Position numbers and translations under genes: made by a program. A model generated the notes under the pieces. It was not told the origin of the DNA. It saw nothing but the letters and a program-made list of their open reading frames with translations, and did not search any database. DNA of 64,000 nt from Meandrina meandrites. Taxonomy: Eukaryota; Cnidaria; Anthozoa; Scleractinia; Meandrinidae. Numbering within the stretch: position 1 is the stretch's first letter; every line of letters begins with the position of its first letter. The stretch is taken from the NCBI GenBank assembly GCA_963693305.1, contig OY855903.1, positions 32,827,598-32,891,597 of the forward strand, given 5' to 3'. This document shows, in pieces, positions 56,238 to 63,808 of this stretch.

Positions 56238-56759
56238 CTATACATTATGTGTAAAATAATCCTTCACCACAGCCTCGTTGGTGTGTGTATTTTTTGAAAA
56301 CATACTCAAAATATCTCGAAACGACCGGCCTTTGTTACGCTCATTCAGGAAAAGCAAACAGTAATAGCCACAGCGCACACTGGATTCCTCTTGAAGCTGG
56401 TTGTCATTTCGTAGAAAGGTCTGTTTGCCCTCGAGAATCGACTCAATTTCCCATTCTGCGGGTGGAGGTAAACCAAAAGAGTCGAAATATTCAGTTCCAT
56501 CCCAGCAGCATACCCAATGGGTGCCTGGCCCTCCAAGATCATCCATGTTGATTATACAAGGGGAGTGGTTTTTCACGTGGATCTCGTCTCTCGCAAATAT
56601 ACCTTTGATGGGGATTTTCAAGTATTGGCACCATCGCTGCAAGTCATAATCAGTTAAGGGGACATCAACGAAGGCGGGCTTTTTTTTGATCACCCCAAGA
56701 ACCAATAAATGGTGGAGGGCGCATATATGGCGGAGGGTTGATGCGCATACCCTTTCCAC
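56238..56759 (-). CDS. PRO: Adenovirus-like cysteine protease
   Basis: Residues (numbered from the open frame's beginning at 56759): H81 in GTHWVCCW, D93 in YFDSFG, glutamine in QLQEES and C130 in RCGYYC match the catalytic set of adenovirus/Ulp1-type (C5/C48) proteases. The enzyme would mature capsid proteins. LTDYDLQRWCQYLKI...FARDE is the usual N-terminal segment. The frame has no ATG before residue 72 and overlaps the preceding basic gene by 95 bp, so its natural start is unresolved: an A8 tract at 56680-56687 may join it to the upstream frame (see findings). Confidence 0.8.
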   Translation of the reverse strand: MERVCASTLRHICALHHLLVLGVIKKKPAFVDVPLTDYDLQRWCQYLKIPIKGIFARDEIHVKNHSPCIINMDDLGGPGTHWVCCWDGTEYFDSFGLPPPAEWEIESILEGKQTFLRNDNQLQEESSVRCGYYCLLFLNERNKGRSFRDILSMFSKNTHTNEAVVKDYFTHNV

Positions 56760-57045
56760 CTGTTGGAGGTTTTACCTGCATGCCTGATCCTGTTTTCTTT
56801 TTGATAGCGTTGCGCACACGTCTGATTTGTGTCTTGCTCATGTCTATGTCCACACCCGTTTTGTTTTTGATAGCGCGCTCTATTTTTTTGATCTGCCTGG
56901 TGGTTAAGTGCAAAGTGTCGCTACCGCCGGTTATAGCCTCGTTTTTAAATCTGAGTGTAACTGCTTCTCCTCGCCCAAAAGCTCGCGCGAGGTTTACCTT
57001 CTGCCCATCTGAAAGTGAAATCTTGTGCGGATAGTAAGTCGTCAT
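56665..57045 (-). CDS. Small basic protein with duplicated motif (core/pX-like)
   Basis: 126 residues, strongly basic. A segment LTTRQIKKIERAIKNKTGVDIDMSKTQIRRVRNAIKKKTG contains two copies of a QI..I..AIK.KTG unit, then a proline/glycine-rich tail (PPPYMRPPPFIGSWGD). Small basic proteins like this occur next to the protease in many Polintons and may condense DNA, as adenovirus core peptides do; that function is inferred. Start at 57045 follows AAATATAAGAG. Its last 95 bp overlap the protease frame. Confidence 0.65.
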   Translation of the reverse strand: MTTYYPHKISLSDGQKVNLARAFGRGEAVTLRFKNEAITGGSDTLHLTTRQIKKIERAIKNKTGVDIDMSKTQIRRVRNAIKKKTGSGMQVKPPTGGKGMRINPPPYMRPPPFIGSWGDQKKARLR

Positions 57046-57082
57046 CTCTTATATTTCATACAAAAATTATTTCACTTTCATT

Positions 57083-57097
57083 TGCTACAAAGTTGCT
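57083..57097. repeat. Degenerate copy of the dispersed palindrome
   Basis: TTTGCTACAAAGTTGCTACG in the spacer between the basic and MCP genes resembles the palindrome but lacks full symmetry. Confidence 0.35.
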
Positions 57098-57135
57098 ACG
57101 CATTAACTTTGTTATGCTAAATAAATTCTGAGTCA

Positions 57136-58407
57136 TTAACCCATCACCAGCTCATTACCCACCTGCCTGAGAGCAAATTCGGACTCGTACAAAATTCCTG
57201 CATAAATGGTGTAGTCATGCGCGTCGGCCGCCTCGTTGAGCCTGTAGTGAAAAACCATCTGCTTCGGGTCGTTGGTCATGTTATCCTTGTTTTCGCGTAA
57301 GTCGAAATAGAGTATTGGGTATAAATCCTTGAAGTTGTTGGGCTGAAGCTGAACACCGGTGTTGTAGTCGTTTTTGCGGTACCTGTAGTTCATTAAGTCA
57401 TTAAGAATGCGCAGTTTGAAGTTTTCGTCGTAGTCCAGCTCCGGATAGTACTGTGAAGAGCCGTACTGTAGCCGGCAAGTTGCAAGTTTTGCTGAATTGT
57501 CTCCATCAATGTTAAAGGTGTCAAAGAAGTAGGGGTTTTCGGTCAAGGCGTCTTTTTTCCTTGACCGTTGAATGAAAATGAAAACATGTTTGGCATCCTT
57601 TATACCGGGATTTATCTGCCACGAACCAAAAGCGTCACGCCGGCTACTGCTGGGTTGGATCATTTCATTCAGGTACGACCATTTCTGAGGTTTCAAAAAG
57701 TTTTCGTTTGCGAGCTTCTGCCCTTCGCTGGTGAAACGCAGCAATGGAACCCACAGCTCGAAGTTTCTCACCACTATCCTACGATTGGTGCCATCGTTTT
57801 GCCAAATCAGCTCTGCATCCGATTGTAGCTCAATTTCGAACTCCATCTGCATGGGGGGAAGAAGCTTGTCACTCAGCTCTTCGAAGAATGAGTACCTGTT
57901 AAGCGGAATGAGGGTTTCAACCGTTTTTTGGGGGTCGCCGAGGGCAAGCAAGCCCCTTGCTCTGATTCCTTGGTTGGTGGCAGCGGCGGCTGTTACATCG
58001 CTATCCGTTGTGTCCAAATACCAAAACTGATTTTTTGCCGCGCTCCTCGCATAGTCATCAGAAAAATCCAACAAGTTTTTGATAAATATGAGCTTGTGAA
58101 TGTTGTCTACGTTGTAAATGTTTTTGCCCGATGATTTTACCACAAGTTTGTTTATCAGTGAAAATGAGCCGTTAATGGGCGCTGATTGGGTATTTGCTGC
58201 AACTGCCGCACCATTTGCGGTTGCCTCGAAAGTGAAATCAGCCCGGAAGTAGGCGTTATACCAGTCATACCAGTTGTCTCGGTCGGTGAGTGTGAATTTA
58301 TAGTTTGTCTTTACCTGGTGCTGATTGTTTCCCGGGATAGTGATCGGTTTGTCTAACATGATACGAACATACTCTGTTTTTTCCAAATGCCTGTGGCTTC
58401 TGAACAT
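57136..58407 (-). CDS. Major capsid protein, double jelly-roll (PY)
   Basis: 423 residues with the features of Polinton major capsid proteins: a beta-rich sequence beginning with MFRSHRHLEKTEYVRIMLDK, a W/Y-rich DRDNWYDWYNAYF segment, and later YNTGVQLQPNNFKDLYPILYFDLR and ESEFALRQVGNELV. Such proteins form trimers that build an icosahedral shell, related to the hexon of adenoviruses. The frame is intact and of normal length for the family. TATATA lies ten bases upstream (58417-58423). It lies among penton, protease and basic genes, a capsid-assembly block on one strand. Confidence 0.85.
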   Translation of the reverse strand: MFRSHRHLEKTEYVRIMLDKPITIPGNNQHQVKTNYKFTLTDRDNWYDWYNAYFRADFTFEATANGAAVAANTQSAPINGSFSLINKLVVKSSGKNIYNVDNIHKLIFIKNLLDFSDDYARSAAKNQFWYLDTTDSDVTAAAATNQGIRARGLLALGDPQKTVETLIPLNRYSFFEELSDKLLPPMQMEFEIELQSDAELIWQNDGTNRRIVVRNFELWVPLLRFTSEGQKLANENFLKPQKWSYLNEMIQPSSSRRDAFGSWQINPGIKDAKHVFIFIQRSRKKDALTENPYFFDTFNIDGDNSAKLATCRLQYGSSQYYPELDYDENFKLRILNDLMNYRYRKNDYNTGVQLQPNNFKDLYPILYFDLRENKDNMTNDPKQMVFHYRLNEAADAHDYTIYAGILYESEFALRQVGNELVMG

Positions 58408-58440
58408 CTTGCGGCCTATATATCTTTTTAAAAAATTATT

Positions 58441-58926
58441 TTAATTTTCTGCTATCAATTGGTTTACTTTCATCCTTGCAGCCCGACCCGCGTTTAAAAT
58501 CTGTTGCAACTTTTTCCGTGAATCCCCGCTTAACTGAGTTGCTACCCCAGGGTTTAGCATCTTCTTCAGTTTCTGTTTCGACTCTGTACTAAGTTTCTGT
58601 GATGGGGTCTTTTTACCCTTAGGTTTTACAGTTGGAGTCTTTTTACTCTTTGGTTTTACACTTGGGGTAGCAACTGAGTTGCTATTTCGCAAAACCGCTT
58701 GTATCTTGTCAGCCGCTTTTTCTTCTGCTTTTTCTGCGGCTTTTTTTAGCATTTGCTTCGAGGCTTCATTTACAGCCTTCTCCAACGTCTTTCGGGTGAC
58801 TTGCTTTTTGAACCGCTTTCCTATATTCATCAGGGTGTCTCTTACAACCCCCGTACCTTTGTGTCTGTATCTATAGGTTCCGTTTGGCGCGTCATAATAT
58901 CTCGCCCACTCGCTCGGATGATTCAT
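58441..58926 (-). CDS. Lysine-rich protein, 161 residues
   Basis: The ATG at 58926 (MNHPSEW) is preferred: it directly follows a GTATAATA word and avoids overlap with the penton gene, which an upstream ATG would cause. The protein has a conserved-looking start (WARYYDAPNGTYRYRHKG), then a helical lysine/alanine-rich stretch and repeated KKTP(T/S) motifs. VATQLSG and NSVATPS are encoded by copies of the dispersed palindrome. Composition suggests a DNA-associated or minor core protein; no family assignment. Confidence 0.6.
   Translation of the reverse strand: MNHPSEWARYYDAPNGTYRYRHKGTGVVRDTLMNIGKRFKKQVTRKTLEKAVNEASKQMLKKAAEKAEEKAADKIQAVLRNSNSVATPSVKPKSKKTPTVKPKGKKTPSQKLSTESKQKLKKMLNPGVATQLSGDSRKKLQQILNAGRAARMKVNQLIAEN
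58527..58549. repeat. Dispersed palindrome, half-decayed copy
   Basis: TTAACTGAGTTGCTACCCCAG: one arm is intact and the other has changed; inside the lysine-rich gene. Confidence 0.5.
58669..58683. repeat. Dispersed palindrome, copy 4
   Basis: AGCAACTGAGTTGCT preceded by GGGGT, in frame inside the lysine-rich gene. Confidence 0.7.
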
Positions 58927-58966
58927 TATTATACTTATGTGTAAATTATTTATGTGTAAATTATTT

Positions 58967-59752
58967 TCAGATGCGCTTAGGTGTTTCTTCTTCAATGATG
59001 ATACTTAAAGCCACGTCTTGGTCATTCAGATCTATAATGTTGTTGCGCCCGTCCGTGATTTTGATATTTATCGCATTGATTCTATTTTTGTTCACCGGGT
59101 GCCACAGGAGGCGGTGGGGCTCTTTTGAAAAGGGGTAGCTGACGGAGAGTTCAGCGGTTGAAAAAGAAAACATAACGTCGCCCCCGATGTTGTCCACAGC
59201 CCTTGTGATGAGATCGCAATGGATATAGATCCAGTCGACGCCTCTTGTTATATTTGGCACGCGGTCGCTCCTATTGTTCGCTCCGTCTATTGTTTTCTTG
59301 TCAAAACCCAGCAACGCGGCGAATTCACCTCCACTTAGATCAAGCTCGTAGCCGTCCTGCAACAGAATGACCGCCCGATACGTTGTGGTGTGAAAATACA
59401 GCTGGACAATAAACTTGGATTTTTCATCCTTGGGATCCACTCTTCCGATAAGCGACTGGATGGTGGTGTTGAGACCGTCGTAATCATACATTCCATCCGG
59501 AATTGTCACGGTTTTCCAGTTCTCTGTTTTTTTCCGCCATTTGAATTCGTTGTTGTTGTACAGTTTCGCGATGTTGTACCACGAATAGGTCATAGATACC
59601 AGCTCATTTAACGCCGCCTTGTATGATTTGGAGGGATCTAAAGCGATTGGTGGGTCAAAGTTAATTGTGAAGTCATGTGACTTGCTGTTGGCGTTGTTTT
59701 GTTTGGCCAGCTGCGAGTCGAGCAACAGGTTGAAATGAAAATGGGTTGACAT
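58967..59752 (-). CDS. Minor capsid / penton-like protein (PX)
   Basis: 261 residues, beta-rich, starting MSTHFHFNLLLDSQ. The SKSHDFTINFDPPIALDPSKSYKAALNELVSMTYSWYNI segment is typical of Polinton penton proteins (single jelly-roll, five-fold vertex). It ends with ALSIIIEEE. The frame is intact. The promoter-like TTATATAAG contains the stop codon of the upstream gene (59758-59760). Confidence 0.8.
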   Translation of the reverse strand: MSTHFHFNLLLDSQLAKQNNANSKSHDFTINFDPPIALDPSKSYKAALNELVSMTYSWYNIAKLYNNNEFKWRKKTENWKTVTIPDGMYDYDGLNTTIQSLIGRVDPKDEKSKFIVQLYFHTTTYRAVILLQDGYELDLSGGEFAALLGFDKKTIDGANNRSDRVPNITRGVDWIYIHCDLITRAVDNIGGDVMFSFSTAELSVSYPFSKEPHRLLWHPVNKNRINAINIKITDGRNNIIDLNDQDVALSIIIEEETPKRI

Positions 59753-59757
59753 GTTGC

Positions 59758-60684
59758 TTATATAATACTTCCCAAAATTTTGTGGGCTTCTTTTTGTGTT
59801 ATTTCCTTTAGCTTTACCAGCAACCCCAACATCTGCTGGACCTGTTTTTTCAGCTTCAGTGAAGTGTTGCCCGCCTGTATAGACGCCAAGCTTAAGTGTA
59901 GCCTGTCAACCAAAGCGTTTGGATCAACACTTCCGCTTCCTTCCATTTCGAGTTCCTGTTCCTGTTCCCAGTCGGGTTCATCATCCTGGGTGTGGGGTAA
60001 CCTTACTGAAGGCTGTTTATTCCCTTTTCTCCTGTCAAGAATTTCATCTCTTGCCTTTTTTATGTCTGCCAATGTGTAGCCGCGGAATTTTGATTTTGGG
60101 CTTTTTACAACATAGTCAGGATTGTCTTTATTTTTTGTTAACATGCTGCTCAGTGTCTGCAGGTCAACCGACTCTGATCCCTTGATACCCGGTTCTTGTG
60201 GTGGCCCCCATTTACTTGGTTGGGGTTTTACCCCACTTGTACTTGGTTGCTCTTCTTCCATTAATTCCATTTCTTCCTCTTCAGCTAAAGGTGGTAACGG
60301 TGTTGATGTAGGAGATGGTGGTGGTGATGATGTTGGTGATGGTGTTGGTGTTGGTGATGGTGTAGGTGATGGTGATGGTGATGGTGGTGGTGTTGGTGTT
60401 GGAGGTGGTGTTTCCGCATCCGGGTTAAAATCTCCATCGAAGGGGTTGTTTAAATCAAACTCATCCATACCATAGTCTGGGACCTCTTCTTTCTCTTCTT
60501 TTGGTGCCGTCCCTACTTGGAGTTTGTCAAGCCGCGATGTGATAGGTTTGAACAAATCCTCACCTGATAGCTGGCCAAACCCTTTATTGATTTTGGTATT
60601 TTTTATTACCGCGAGGATTTTGTCGTTCTGCTGCTCAACTTCAGCCTTTTCGCTGACAAGTTTTTGCCACTTCTTCATGGACAT
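59758..60684 (-). CDS. Proline-rich linker protein, 308 residues
   Basis: The start at 60684 (MSMKKW) is chosen because it lies just beyond the shared divergent promoter; upstream frame would cross it. The N-terminal part is helical (about 1-90), then an acidic segment, a low-complexity PTPTPPPSPSPSP tract (about residues 95-130), another acidic run (EEEEMELMEEE), and a C-terminal helical domain (VDPNALVDRLHLSLASIQAG...). Similar modular proteins occur in Polintons next to the ATPase; the role is unknown, perhaps scaffold or structural. The proline tract is encoded by near-tandem GGTGAT/GGTGTT repeats at 60310-60410. Confidence 0.65.
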   Translation of the reverse strand: MSMKKWQKLVSEKAEVEQQNDKILAVIKNTKINKGFGQLSGEDLFKPITSRLDKLQVGTAPKEEKEEVPDYGMDEFDLNNPFDGDFNPDAETPPPTPTPPPSPSPSPTPSPTPTPSPTSSPPPSPTSTPLPPLAEEEEMELMEEEQPSTSGVKPQPSKWGPPQEPGIKGSESVDLQTLSSMLTKNKDNPDYVVKSPKSKFRGYTLADIKKARDEILDRRKGNKQPSVRLPHTQDDEPDWEQEQELEMEGSGSVDPNALVDRLHLSLASIQAGNTSLKLKKQVQQMLGLLVKLKEITQKEAHKILGSII

Positions 60685-60712
60685 ATTTTTGCCGTATATA
60701 TAACAGAAAAAA
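60685..60712. promoter_or_regulatory. 28-bp divergent promoter
   Basis: Between the start codons of the proline-rich gene and the ATPase lies a single TATATATAA (60695-60703), nine to ten bases from each ATG. One A/T motif probably serves both strands. Confidence 0.6.
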
Positions 60713-61345
60713 ATGAAAATTCCCAATTACGACCCCAGTTTGACTACAAAAAGTAATTACAAGCAAGGCCACCCTTGTATGCCAGCAGATACCTTTCGGA
60801 TGCTTATTTGCGGGCCAAGCAACTCTGGTAAGACAAATATTCTCATGCATATGCTTTACAAGTTGTTGGTCTACGACAAAATTTACCTTTGCGCTAAGAA
60901 CCTGCATCAAGACAAGTACCAATATTTGATTGATGATTTCGACACAAGAGTCAATCCTGTGGCTGGCTATAATGTTATTGAAGCCGCCAACGATGTTATC
61001 CCTTTGGAAACGCTGTCCACTGACAACCAAAAGATTGTAATTTTCGATGACATGGTTTGTGAAAGCAACCAAAACGACATTATCGATTATTTTATCAACG
61101 GGCGCCACCGCAATTGCAGCGTCATTTATCTTTCTCAAAGCTATTTTAAGGTCCCCAAAAACATCCGAGATAATTGTAGCCACTTTTGCATTTTCAACTT
61201 TCTTCCCAGAGAAAATAACCGTATTGCTGATGAATTGGGAATTGACAGAGAGCTGCTTGAAAGGGCTACCGATGCTAAATATTCTTTTTTATACCACGAC
61301 AAACCAAAAAAACAAACTCTAAAAAATTTTGACGAAAATATATAG
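60713..61345 (+). CDS. ATP: Genome packaging ATPase (FtsK/HerA type)
   Basis: 210 residues. Walker A GPSNSGKT (34-41), Walker B KIVIFDDM (D112/D113) and a sensor-like region CSVIYLSQSYF match the A32/FtsK-HerA-type packaging ATPases of Polintons and related viruses. It should drive DNA into preformed capsids. The frame is intact and of normal length. Its stop codon (61343-61345) lies inside the TATATAG motif of the downstream fibre gene. Confidence 0.9.
   Translation: MKIPNYDPSLTTKSNYKQGHPCMPADTFRMLICGPSNSGKTNILMHMLYKLLVYDKIYLCAKNLHQDKYQYLIDDFDTRVNPVAGYNVIEAANDVIPLETLSTDNQKIVIFDDMVCESNQNDIIDYFINGRHRNCSVIYLSQSYFKVPKNIRDNCSHFCIFNFLPRENNRIADELGIDRELLERATDAKYSFLYHDKPKKQTLKNFDENI
61339..61344 (+). 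promoter_or_regulatory. TATATA motif overlapping the ATPase stop
   Basis: TATATA at 61339-61344 overlaps the ATPase TAG and lies three bases before the fibre ATG. Confidence 0.5.
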
Positions 61346-61347
61346 AG

Positions 61348-62973
61348 ATGGGGTTTCTTAACGGTGCGACGGGTGCAACTCAAACACATGAAGAGTCTCC
61401 TTCAATCCGAGGGCAAGCTGGCCCTGCTGGTCCTGCTGGTCCAACTGGCGCAACTGGAGCGCGTGGCCCTAAAGGTGAAAAAGGGGATAAGGGCGATACT
61501 GGCCCACAAGGTCCTAAAGGAGATAAAGGTGATGCTGGAGAAAAAGGATTAAAAGGTGAAAGAGGTCCACAAGGGCGAACCGGACCTGCCGGACCTGCTG
61601 GAGCTACTGGGCCAACCGGACCAACTGGAGCTACAGGACCTGCGGGACCCACTGGAGCAACTGGACCTGCGGGTTCGAGAGGCGCTATTGGACCAAAAGG
61701 TGCAAAAGGTGATAAGGGTGATAAAGCAGATTTGTCACTCGCCGCTATTACTGGAGATGTTGTCATGAACGACCATGCAATCAAACAGCTCGCAAATCCT
61801 GTCGGCGATCAAGATGCTGTCAATCTCACTTCAATGAAAAAATATGTGGGCTCCTCTGCAATTACAACTGGGCACGCCCATAAAAAGAATGACTTAGGTT
61901 TTTTAACCCAAAGGGTTGGTGTTTCAGCTGTAAACAATATTTCTTCTGTTACCGTTGAAGACTTTACATCCAACCTTCATAGTGTCAATAAAAAGGCTTA
62001 CACTTTTAACATTTTAAAAACAAGTGACAATTCTTTCAACTCGCGTTTGGCGTTGACTAAAACACCTCTAAAAGAAGGAGAGTACACTATATGTGTTGAG
62101 TTCTTTTACCCTAAAAACAAAAACGACCAAAACTGGTTTCTTAACCCTTTAAACAAGTTGGCCTCCAGTACTATTACCTACCACACCAAACGCTTTGCCA
62201 CCCATAACCCTCCGTATATAAGGATCATTTTTAATACTTACAAATCAAAAGATAAGAATGACGACACTATCTATTTTGACATTTTAAATCCGGGTTATGA
62301 TGGTTCAGCACCTAGTGAAAAGGCCGCTTTAATCATTTACGGTGTAAAGGGGTATCAATCAGATATAGACGGAATTATTTACGATGATGTTTTCTTTCTC
62401 GATCCCGACGGTGATTTTACTCTACAAACAAATTTAGATATGAACGGCTTTCAAATAAAAAATTATGATCGAGGCTACACAATAGACAACGATACAATCA
62501 GGTTACAAAAAGATTTAGATCTAAGTGGTTATGTTATAAGAAATTTGCAACCTAGAATAGTTATAACTGGAGAATGGATATACAATGAAAATAAAGGAGG
62601 TGATAGAACTTTTGTTAAATTCGGTAATAACATTCGTGTAATGGCGCCATTTCCTTGCTTAATTGAGGGTGTCTCAGCTTTAATTATCGAACTAAAGGGT
62701 GCCTCTCGAACTTATGAAAGAATAGGTTTTGGTTTTAGAATACCCGGCAGTTTGTTAACTGACATTCCATTTACAAGCGTACGTAATGCTGATGGTTTAC
62801 AATACCAATATGCTGCACCCCTATATACTGACGGTTCAAGAATAAGATTAGATTCGGGACAATATTTTGCACTTAGTTTATCTCAACCTAGACGCCCAGA
62901 ATCACAACTAGTTAATACAAAACGCGTATTAGTAAGTTTAATTTTAATAGACGATTTTTCTTTTAGGCAGTAA
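61348..62973 (+). CDS. Collagen-like fibre protein
   Basis: 541 residues. After a short N-terminus (MGFLNGATGATQ) come 35 uninterrupted G-X-Y triplets (residues 22-126), rich in GPA, GPT, GDK and GPK, which would form a trimeric collagen helix. Next is a shaft-like motif DVVMNDHAIKQLANPVGDQDAVN and, at about 370, LQTNLDMNGFQIKNY. Both resemble the repeated MNGxKIxNLxxPxxxxDAVxKxYV motif of phage tail fibres. The C-terminal 150 residues are beta-rich and end LVSLILIDDFSFRQ, a likely trimerising head. This is probably a receptor-binding fibre. Attachment to the capsid is inferred. Codon use does not look host-exon-like, and no introns are seen. Confidence 0.75.
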   Translation: MGFLNGATGATQTHEESPSIRGQAGPAGPAGPTGATGARGPKGEKGDKGDTGPQGPKGDKGDAGEKGLKGERGPQGRTGPAGPAGATGPTGPTGATGPAGPTGATGPAGSRGAIGPKGAKGDKGDKADLSLAAITGDVVMNDHAIKQLANPVGDQDAVNLTSMKKYVGSSAITTGHAHKKNDLGFLTQRVGVSAVNNISSVTVEDFTSNLHSVNKKAYTFNILKTSDNSFNSRLALTKTPLKEGEYTICVEFFYPKNKNDQNWFLNPLNKLASSTITYHTKRFATHNPPYIRIIFNTYKSKDKNDDTIYFDILNPGYDGSAPSEKAALIIYGVKGYQSDIDGIIYDDVFFLDPDGDFTLQTNLDMNGFQIKNYDRGYTIDNDTIRLQKDLDLSGYVIRNLQPRIVITGEWIYNENKGGDRTFVKFGNNIRVMAPFPCLIEGVSALIIELKGASRTYERIGFGFRIPGSLLTDIPFTSVRNADGLQYQYAAPLYTDGSRIRLDSGQYFALSLSQPRRPESQLVNTKRVLVSLILIDDFSFRQ

Positions 62974-62981
62974 GTTTGTCG

Positions 62982-63395
62982 TCATGCAAAGACTCCTCTC
63001 CATTTCGAGGAGAAAGATCTCTTGAAGCACTCATCATAATCATTTTCATCAAAAATAGGATAACCGAGATAGTGTCTGAATCCATTCCTAATACACAGAT
63101 TACAGAGGCCATTTCGCGAACATCTGCTTCTGTCACATTTATAACAAAACAAGACCCTTACAATTTGTTTATTGCGATCGCAAAATGGTGCTTCATAAAT
63201 TGCAGCATGAACTTTATCCCAGCCAAGAGTTTTTCGCTGTCTGAGCTTCATTTTAATATAGCCTTTGCTGATTTCTTTTCTGACGTCGTCCCAGCCAAGC
63301 ATTTTACGCTGCCAGAGTTTTATTACAATATACTCGTTGCAGATTTTTTCTCGAAGTTCTTGTGGAAGTGCTTGTATCAGTTCTAATGTATCCAT
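62982..63395 (-). CDS. Repeat plus zinc-binding protein, 137 residues
   Basis: Starts MDTLELIQALPQELREKICNEY, F-box-like in appearance. Two or more repeats of a unit KL.QRK.LGWD.V...I follow (about residues 26-65). The C-terminal half has CYKCDRSRCSRNGLCNLC, a likely zinc-binding knuckle. The gene faces the fibre gene, with an 8-bp gap between the two stops. TATAAA at 63398-63403 overlaps the upstream gene's stop. Function unknown. Confidence 0.6.
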   Translation of the reverse strand: MDTLELIQALPQELREKICNEYIVIKLWQRKMLGWDDVRKEISKGYIKMKLRQRKTLGWDKVHAAIYEAPFCDRNKQIVRVLFCYKCDRSRCSRNGLCNLCIRNGFRHYLGYPIFDENDYDECFKRSFSSKWRGVFA

Positions 63396-63397
63396 GT

Positions 63398-63775
63398 TTA
63401 TACCCTTATGCCGCGTTTCTCTAATTGCAGCCCGCCGTCTTCGAAGAATACTTTATCTATGAAGTTGATTAGGTTTTTACGGTCCAGCGCGCCGTCTGCG
63501 AAGAAAACTTTATCTATGAAGCTGATTTGTTTTTTATTTTCGTAGGCCTTTTTATCCCGCAGGTATTCTTCCCACTCTTCCTTCGTGTACGGTATACGCT
63601 GAATCAACGTTTTCCTGATTTTCTGCCCTTTGTAGACCACGTGTGTATCTTCTTGATACTTTTCTATCTCTTCTTCCAACTTTTTCACCATTTCCGCTAG
63701 CCCCTCTTTCAACTTTTTATTGAATACCTTTTGCTCGGGGTTCAGATTTTGCACTGCTGCGGCTATGTTTGACAT
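63398..63775 (-). CDS. Coiled-coil protein, 125 residues
   Basis: Begins MSNIAAAVQNLNPEQKVFNKKLKEGL and is dominated by charged helices (LAEMVKKLEEEIEKYQED). The C-terminal part contains two copies of a FIDKVFFxDG unit, encoded by a tandem repeat of about 60 bp (63440-63530). Function unknown. An AT-rich word precedes the ATG, though no TATATA is present. Confidence 0.55.
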   Translation of the reverse strand: MSNIAAAVQNLNPEQKVFNKKLKEGLAEMVKKLEEEIEKYQEDTHVVYKGQKIRKTLIQRIPYTKEEWEEYLRDKKAYENKKQISFIDKVFFADGALDRKNLINFIDKVFFEDGGLQLEKRGIRV

Positions 63776-63808
63776 TTGCTTTCAACTTTTTTATTTATCA
63801 GCTTTGCT

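Noticed and set aside
61380..61784. Proline/glycine-rich antisense frame opposite the fibre gene
   Set aside because: Antisense of Gly-X-Y codons is automatically open; the sense gene is clearly the real one.
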